Positions 34,290-40,333 of a stretch of DNA of 40,333 nt are shown piece by piece. The stretch is taken from assembly GCA_049999725.1 (NCBI GenBank), contig JBNGIS010020324.1, positions 1 to 40,333 on the forward strand. The letters are read 5' to 3'. Positions within the stretch are counted from its first letter, which is position 1; each line of letters starts with the position of its first letter. Below the pieces are notes generated by a model that was not told the origin of the DNA, searched no databases, and saw only the letters and a program-made list of their open reading frames with translations. Made by a program: the position numbers and the translations under genes. The stretch is from Haplomitrium mnioides (taxonomy: Eukaryota; Marchantiophyta; Haplomitriopsida; Calobryales).

Positions 34290-34700
34290 TGTTACCATGG
34301 TTATGGATCTTGATGATCCAGATGTTTGGGTGCAAGTGTGTTTAGATAGAGCTCGGGTGTTTGAGAGAGCTATACCCATGGCATTTGACAACCTTGCCAT
34401 TGCTCAACATCATGATACTTTACAATATGCTACCATACGTGGAGGTGGATATTGCACTAGGATTCAGAGTTTTCATTATGGTGATTATGTTTATTTGCAG
34501 CAGACAACACCCATGACACTTGATGTTACTGTTGAGCACTAGATTTTGCGAGTACGTGAGGTACTGTCTTTGGAAGTTTTGCAGTTGGAAGGACATGATG
34601 GCATGGTTTGGAAGGATCATGCGCACAATTGTGCACCATATCACTTTCCGAACATCAATGGCACTATGGATCCCAGTGTGGCACGAGTTCATGCAGGTTT
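34290..34700 (+). pseudogene. Integrase C-terminal region
   Basis: VQVCLDRARVFERAIPMAFD then QHHDTLQYATIRGGGY and FHYGDYVYLQQ correspond to the GPY/F-like tail of gypsy integrases. After a TAG at 34,540 it continues in the same frame with LRVREVLSLEVLQLEGHDG and NCAPYHFPNINGTMDPS. No chromodomain was seen. Confidence 0.65.
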
Positions 34701-34845
34701 GAAGTGTATGTTGTGTGGTTCTTCTAAGGGAGCAACCACTATGTTGATTTGTGATAGATGTTCAAGAGGATGGCATATGTCATGTTTGACGCCTCCATTA
34801 GTTGCTATTCCTAGCGGATCATAGTTCTACCCTCACTGTTCATAG
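34701..34845 (+). pseudogene. C-terminal PHD finger of the gypsy element
   Basis: Starting at Cys 34,705: CMLCGSSKGATTMLICDRC then SRGWHMSCLTPPL and AIPSGS, stop, FYPHC. This is the C4-H-C3 pattern of a PHD finger (C-x2-C, C-x2-C, x4-H, x2-C), with the typical Trp before the last Cys pair replaced by TAG (34,822-34,824, from TGG) and the seventh ligand Cys replaced by Tyr. PHD fingers read histone tails. Here it occupies the place where chromoviruses carry a chromodomain, so a role in targeting integration is a reasonable inference. Confidence 0.8.
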
Positions 34846-35015
34846 AACAACTAGTTTCCATTGAGTTCTAGGGTTGGTATAGATTATAGGAGGTGAACAA
34901 TGGGGCTCCATTGCATCAGGCCTCTTAGTCTTTTCATCAGCAGGTGTATATCAGTTTTCTAGGAGATAGATGGCTAGCTAGGGTTAGGGGACTTGACCAC
35001 CAGCTAGAGGGCGAT
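34846..35015 (+). other. 3' untranslated region with possible polypurine tract
   Basis: No coding signal. AGCTAGAGGGCGAT at 35,002-35,015 directly before TGTCGGG is purine-rich and placed like a polypurine tract. Confidence 0.35.
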
Positions 35016-35534
35016 TGTCGGGTCTCATGCATTGCATACGCATGAGACTCAACTGTTTGTTATTCTTTGTTGTATGTTGGTAGATGTCATGAAATGTGTG
35101 TGGATGATGTAGTTGTGTAAGCGATGTGTATGTGCACGACAGTTGTCACAACATTCTATGTAGTTTTCTATTTTTAAACATTTTAAGTTTTTTTGTCTTT
35201 TTGTACATTAGTATATAAGGCCATGTACTCTCATCAAAAGGTTATCTTTCGATGTCTCATTTCATTTATGAACCAAGAGGAGAGCTGAGGTATTGCAGCT
35301 CTTGGAGAAACGTGGATTCCTTGTGATCAAAGGTGCGTTGGTTCTGATATCGGAAGATCAACACACAATTTTGGAATTTCTTCGAGAAGGTATCACTCGA
35401 AGAAAAGCATTGTGGAGTCTTATGCATTGTATGCGTATGAGACTCAACTGTTTGTCATTCTCTATTGTATGTCGGTAGATGTCATGGAATGTGTGTGGAC
35501 GATGTAGTTGTGTAAGCAATGTGTATGCACACGA
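35016..35534 (+). repeat. 3' LTR region with composite A-B-A' structure
   Basis: Segment A (35,016-35,141) begins TGTCG and ends CGACA, and contains a perfect 9-base stem GTCTCATGC/GCATGAGAC. Segment B (35,144-35,409) begins TGTCACAAC, ends AAAAGCA and matches the 5' LTR core at about 93%. Segment A' (35,411-35,534) is a second copy of A at about 88%, with almost only transition differences. The TATA-like box is at 35,212. A and A' are absent beside the 5' LTR. The full LTR may be A plus B plus a tail. Confidence 0.7.
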
Positions 35535-35649
35535 AAAAGAGCCGATAGTATTCACACAAGTAGATGTTGACTAATTTTTGTCTAGACCACCTTGGTATCC
35601 TAGCACTCAAGTAGTCAAGAAGGTTGAGAGATCTAAAAGGCAAAGAAGG

Positions 35650-37250
35650 AGGGAAGTTATGAGACTTGGTTAAAAAGAGGTTAAGATTTTTGGGTAGTGC
35701 ATCTCATGAGCCTCATGAAGGTCAAATAGTGATGTTGAGAGGTGAGATATACACTTTGGAGAAGGGAGAGAATCAAAGCCTTCGAGAGAAATATGAGACA
35801 AGAAGTTGATCCAAGAGAAGAAGGTCTTAAGAGTCAAAATTTTGACCAAGAGAGAACTTACGAGAGAATTCAATCGAAGGTCCAACTAGCTCTTCTTCTA
35901 GTACATCTTGAGTAGTGATGACAATACTAGATCATCTTCAGTTGAAGAAAGACCTCCACCAATAAGCCAAAATCTGATAGAGCACAGAAAGACTCAATTG
36001 CATTATTTGACATTTAGTAACAACAAGGGTGGAGATGCGGTTTATATTTTTTTGAGACAATTTGAAAATGTGACAACAACCAGTGCAAATGACACTCCTA
36101 CTCATCAATTGAGAATCTTGGCAAGGTTATCAACACATTTGGTGCAAAAGTAGTATGCATCGCTTGACCAAATATCAAAGTCTACTTATCGGCTATTGAG
36201 AGCATCGTTATTATAATAGTTTTGTCAAATATGGTATGAATTGAAGGTGATGAGAGATTTGATAATCATCCAAAAACAAAGTATACGAGGCTTAAGAAAT
36301 ATATACAGGAAGCACAACATTTGCATTCAAAGATGGAACCTCCACCTACGGAGCTTCTATGTATTGAATCATATGCTATGAAAATGGGGTTGTTGATGCA
36401 CGCTACTATTGACAATAGAAACTAAGAATATTTCAAGAAGTTGTTGATGCCACAAAATCATATTTATCACCAAGAACAGTAAAAAAAAGCGTGAAAATTT
36501 ATTTACTATATAAGAAAAGAGGACAAAGAAGATAGAATTTGATAACAAGTTGCCTTCATTAGAGGAGTCTACTTCAGAATAAAAAATGGAAGATGATCAA
36601 TTTGATTTAGAGAACAAAACAAAGAAAGAATCTCAACGCTATTTTAAAGAATGCAAATCTTTGAAGCAAGCAATGGCTGATTTGCAAAAGCAATTCTCAA
36701 AGATGTCAGTACGATTGGCATCAGCTAAAGTAAAGAGACCTTCATTGATAGAGCAAACGAGAGTCTGGTATACAAATTGATAAAAAGAAGAACATGTGAC
36801 AGTTGATGGTCAAATAAAATTGGGAGGACTTTGTACTTATTGCTAGAAACTAGGTCATTAGTTGGTGTCTTGTCGAGATTTCTTGAATATAATTGCATTA
36901 CCAAATCAACAAGAGAATATGGCAAGGATGAATTATGTGCAAGAAGAAATGGAGCCGATTGCTTATTTGAGCAAGACAAAGTTGTTGTACTCTTATCTTG
37001 GACTTGATGGGATGCGTCAGTGTTCAAATCAAGCCCCAACACCAGAAATTCCAAGAACAATGCTTTAACCCATTAGATCATCTCAACCAAGAAGATTCAC
37101 ATGACTCAATTGTGATGTTCTTAATCACATGGCAAATAATTGCCCACATCTAAAGGTGCAAGTTGGCATGATTCCATTGTATAGACATTGTAAGGAAGGC
37201 GACTATGTAAAAGAAAATTTCCCAAAGCTTCAATAGGGTCAAGTTTGAAT
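35650..37250 (+). pseudogene. Second Ty3/gypsy gag remnant with decayed zinc knuckles
   Basis: Capsid-type sequence LHYLTFSNNKGGDAVYIFLR, QFENVTTTSANDTPTHQLRI and LARLSTHLVQK lies at 35,990-36,152, preceded by a glutamate-rich N-terminal stretch. A coiled-coil-like KECKSLKQAMADLQKQFSKM is at 36,649-36,708. A CCHC knuckle, C-T-Y-C-stop-KLGH-stop-LVSC, is at 36,832-36,873, with exact CX2CX4HX4C spacing and two TAG codons inside. Two further degraded knuckles follow (NHMANNCPHL; RHCKEGDYVKENF). The gag differs from that of the DNMT-bearing element, so this is a separate family. No LTRs identified. Confidence 0.65.
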
Positions 37251-37930
37251 AGTGCAATACATCCTAGAAGAAGAAATAGTCAAGGTGCTCTTATTAGAAT
37301 AAATAAGAAGAGTTGAAAGGAAAGTTCCTTAGTGCAAAGAATAAGGAGGGAGAGCCAACAAAGCATGATGTTGAGTTGAGAACATAGCAAGGAGAAATTT
37401 GAAATAAAGATTGATTGTGCTTGTGGTGATGTTGTGCAATAAAAAAAAGTAGTATATGAGGGAGAAAATATACAAAAAATGAAGGATTATGCATTCTCAC
37501 CCCGCTTCTCTTGAAAATTTTTGAAGTTTTCATAAGAGTTCTAGCAAGTTTCTATGTGAAAGTCAGAAAATTGAAGAAATAGCTTGTCGGAACAAAGATA
37601 GTTCTAAAAGTTGGAAAGTATTAAGCTTCAGGTCATAAAAGTAAAATGATTAAACTCAGGTTTTAACCAATAGAGCAAATATTGTAAGTAATTTTCTAAT
37701 GTTTAAACTAGTTGAAAGCTATCTAATAGCGAGGAGTCGACATTTGGAAGTCAACTTTTGGAAGAACTTTATTTGAAAATAAGAATGTACAAAAAAATTT
37801 GAGTTAATAAAGATTTTGAAGATGAACCATTGCAAAGTTATCATGACTTAGCTGATGTTGACGTATACTACGGATTGTTCCAATAGTGAATGCTAATAAT
37901 CAAAGAGAGTGGCAAGCTGAAGTTTAAAGA
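37251..37930. other. Low-information stretch after the second gag
   Basis: Scattered plus-strand fragments (for example EIKIDCACGDVVQ) may be the continuation of the gag-pol remnant, but nothing can be named. Confidence 0.3.
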
Positions 37931-37931
37931 T

Positions 37932-38310
37932 TTATGCTCTTGTAATAAGAGATCCAACAATCTCTTGGATCTTGAACCCATCATTTGTGATGTTGGGTTC
38001 ATATACTAGGCAAGCAAGGTGTTCATCTCCTTTTAGAATTCTCTCTGAGCATTCCTCCTCAAACAAGCCATAGATTTTTTGAATTGCATCCACTCCAAAA
38101 TAGAGGAAATTCTTTCTCATTAGCAACAAAACCTCCCAATCCATAACGCCAATTTGGGTTGTTTCTTCCCTCTAGATAATTGCACTAACATCATGCTCCC
38201 ACATTCTTCCAACAAATCTCCATAATACCCTTTGTTACAAACACTTCTTTAGATCATAACTGATCTTTTGAAGATGAAAATCTTTATCAATCCTGAGGGT
38301 GCCAAAGAAA
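37932..38310 (-). pseudogene. Unrecognised coding remnant
   Basis: The minus frame is continuous for about 125 codons with two stops: FGTLRIDKDFHLQKISYDLK, RVLWRFVGRMWEHDVSAII, MDWEVLLLMRKNFLYFGVDA, IQKIYGLFEEECSERILKGD and VYEPNITNDGFKIQEIVGSL. It looks like a soluble, mostly helical protein fragment. I do not recognise the family and see no neighbour that explains it. Confidence 0.4.
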
Positions 38311-38340
38311 CCCCCCTTCGCTTCTCTTACACTATTGTTT

Positions 38341-38619
38341 TCACTCGTGTTTCATGCTCTTGATTCTTCTATGCATGTTCTCTCTCTTCTTCAATCGGGC
38401 AAAGAGCAATCGTTTCCGCTCGGATCTTTGCGTAGCAATACGGGTACCTCTACGTCCTTTCGACATGAAGCCTTCTCGTATTGTGAAATAAACTGCAAGA
38501 CTTCTGCAACAACTTAACCACTTCCCCTCATAATGATTCATATAACGCTCTTTCCACGGTCTAACAACGGTAAAATGCCTGATTCTGATTTGACGGATTG
38601 GATTTTGATATATCTCCAA
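38341..38619 (-). CDS. Short unrecognised open frame
   Basis: 92 codons on the minus strand, strongly basic (GRRGTRIATQRSERKRLLFA). The opposite strand is also open over 72 codons. It could be chance; it lies just upstream of the remnant at 37,932-38,310 on the same strand but in another frame. Confidence 0.2.
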   Translation of the reverse strand: MEIYQNPIRQIRIRHFTVVRPWKERYMNHYEGKWLSCCRSLAVYFTIREGFMSKGRRGTRIATQRSERKRLLFARLKKRENMHRRIKSMKHE

Positions 38620-38878
38620 TACACTCTTTTAGAGTGAGTTTTTATTGAGTGACTTTAAAATCTCATAAGCTCATCCCTCAAGCTTCAATCCCAAAAGCAA
38701 CATCTAATGCCTTCCATTCCACTCTCAATTACTAACTCAACACATTTTGAGAATTTCTTCATTTCTTTTACTTTATTTTATTCATTTCTCATAAAAACAG
38801 CATGGAATGATTATTTGTGATCTTTCCTTTCTGTGACCCACCTCAGAGCTATGCAACAAAAACTTGTCAAAATGAACA

Positions 38879-38905
38879 CAATAATAATAATAGTAATAAT
38901 AATAT
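38879..38905. repeat. (ATA)n short tandem repeat
   Basis: AATAATAATAATAGTAATAATAATATA, nine imperfect trinucleotide copies. Confidence 0.85.
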
Positions 38906-38923
38906 AGAAAGATAAGCCAAAGT

Positions 38924-39048
38924 TGTCAACTTTTGTTTGCTAAAAGTCGATATCTAAAAGCACTAAGCTAGGCTAGTTATGCAAGAACAAGTAGAATTTG
39001 TCAATTTTTGTTTGCTAAAAGTCGATACTCGAACGCCCAAAGCTAGGT
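38924..39048. repeat. Direct repeat of about 50 bases, two copies
   Basis: GTCAACTTTTGTTTGCTAAA and the following AGTCGATA...AAGCTAGG occur near 38,926 and again near 38,999, about 73 bases apart. Confidence 0.7.
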
Positions 39049-39454
39049 CAACTTGGAAATGCATGAGTAAGTTACGTGTAATAATGGATATGATGCTTGT
39101 GTTGAATACATCATACGCTTCTTTGTATTTTTCTTATATGCTAAAGTTGAGCAACATGACCAAATGTTGGTGCGAGATATGTTGCAGCAAATTATAACTT
39201 TCAAGTTTGTTGAAAAAAATGCATTGACAAAGAACCTTTGAAGATTTTTTGGTCTCAAGAGTTGAGTTCTAATCCAAAACATTATTCATGGAAGGGCAAT
39301 ATTATAGGGCCCTCCAATTTTGTTTGCAGCTAAGTTTGGAGAAAGTGCAATGCTCTTAAAGACATAAAAGAACTCAAAGACCAACTTCCACATAAGTAAC
39401 AATTTCAAGATAACTCTAATAGAGTTACGCAACTCAAAGCAAATAAGCAATTAA

Positions 39455-40333
39455 AAGATACAAAGTTGGAGGTAGCGACCCTTCAAAGTCACAAAATATT
39501 TTGTTGGGCACAATAATTGTCAAATTGGAATCACTTCTCAAGTTTCTGTACGTTAAGAAGACCCTTGAAGAAAGAGCATGATTGAATATTAAGGCACCAA
39601 CAACATGCACACCTACCAAACAATCCTTATCAATGTTTTTTGGTGGCGATGGCCAACGTGGAATAGCAGTTTTCTTCTCATCCATTCAATCAATCACAAT
39701 TCCCAAGTACTTTTGACCATCGACATAACATTTTCTTCGATGATTTGCAAGTTTTGATCTTTCTTTCATTTGTTGGTCACGATCAAGAAACAATTGGCGA
39801 TTATATTTGATTGCATCAATCCAAAACAAGAAGGACATAAAACTAGTTCAATAAAACATATATCGATACTGGTAACTTCAAAACACAACTTTAGGTGCAA
39901 ATAATATTCAAGACATCTTAAACAAATGTTTGAATTTATTGAAGCAAAACACTTTGTAAAAGATACAAAATAAACTTTAGGCAATTTTAAAAAAGGAAAA
40001 TCTATTTCAAAAAGAAAAAAAAAAGCTTTGCAAACAAAGGTTACAAGATCACATCTTGTGAGCGTTAAGGATGAGTGGAGACAACAAATGATCGTATATG
40101 GGTATAGGACCAACACAACAACACCAATATTATGACTTGTTGTGAATGTTGTCACGACTCGTTTTAAAAGAATCAAGAACAAACACATGCGCGCATAGGA
40201 TTTGTGAATAACAAAAACAATTTTTTCAATTTGTTTTTACAACGGCTCTTCATTAAAAGGAACAAAAACAAAACTTGTTGCAAGGCTAAGGTTGCAACAA
40301 CAATCAAATTCATTTTCTGGCTTTAGTCGACTG
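39455..40333 (-). pseudogene. DUF7869-family gene remnant, unit 5 (partial, continues beyond the window)
   Basis: Minus strand. The exon has KKTAIPRWPSPPKNIDKD, CLVGVHVVGALIFNHALSSR and FCDFEGSLPPTLYL, then breaks abruptly at 39,455, just before the LDN motif present in units 1 and 2. Upstream lies the intron (from about 39,815) with the same palindromic motif near 40,186-40,200. Nucleotide identity with unit 1 (about 229-1,100) is high, about 93-95% by eye, including the intron. The N-terminal half lies outside the window. Confidence 0.7.

Larger units (their letters stand above)
27944..35409 (+). mobile_element. Ty3/gypsy LTR retrotransposon with captured DNA methyltransferase and PHD finger (inactive)
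   Basis: Direct repeats 7,200 bases apart enclose gag, protease, C5 DNA methyltransferase, RT, RNase H, integrase and a PHD finger, all on the plus strand. The order protease-RT-RNase H-integrase is that of Ty3/gypsy. The repeats are about 93% identical by eye, so the insertion is old. At least five frame shifts (near 31,345, 32,795, 33,780, 33,905, 34,070) and many in-frame stops inactivate it. No matching target-site duplication is visible at the outer ends, probably because both LTRs are incomplete. Confidence 0.85.

Noticed and set aside
27939-35414. Target-site duplication around the gypsy element
   Set aside because: The five bases outside the shared LTR core (AAAGA and TTGTG) do not match; the true outer ends are uncertain.

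Overview
The window looks like intergenic, repeat-dominated nuclear DNA of a plant. It is AT-rich, has GT-AG introns, microsatellites and one 400-base assembly gap, and nearly all coding signal belongs to decayed multi-copy elements. The gag and protease type of the Ty3/gypsy element, together with the families around it, suggests a streptophyte outside the flowering plants (moss, lycophyte, fern or similar). That placement is inference. No intact host gene, rRNA or tRNA was recognised.

Layout. From 1 to about 23,200 and again from 39,455 to the end there are dispersed copies of a two-gene unit. One gene encodes a protein with features of the DUF7869 family. The other encodes an N-terminal unknown exon, a Lys/Ser-rich linker, a ParB-like domain and a beta-class-like amino (N6-adenine/N4-cytosine) DNA methyltransferase. 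The two genes are divergent, head to head. Units 1 (1-4,790), 2 (5,724-13,965) and 3 (14,900-19,665) lie in the same orientation; unit 4 (20,690-23,180) is inverted; a fifth, partial copy starts at 39,455. Introns of both genes hold arrays of short CpG-rich palindromes such as TCCATGCGCGCATGGA. All copies carry stops and frameshifts.

From 23,200 to 27,940 there are a gypsy RNase H fragment, several minisatellites, a (GA)n tract containing the assembly gap, and unrecognised decayed sequence. From 27,944 to 35,409 lies a nearly complete but dead Ty3/gypsy element: LTR, gag, protease, C5-cytosine DNA methyltransferase, reverse transcriptase, RNase H, integrase, PHD finger, LTR. A second gypsy gag remnant lies at 35,650-37,250, followed by two unrecognised coding remnants.

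The most notable content is two unrelated mobile or multi-copy families that each carry their own DNA methyltransferase: a retroelement with an m5C-type enzyme plus a PHD chromatin reader, and a divergent gene-pair unit with a phage-like ParB plus amino-methyltransferase protein. Both appear inactive here, and many of their stops and substitutions are C-to-T or G-to-A changes, as expected for decay of methylated DNA.
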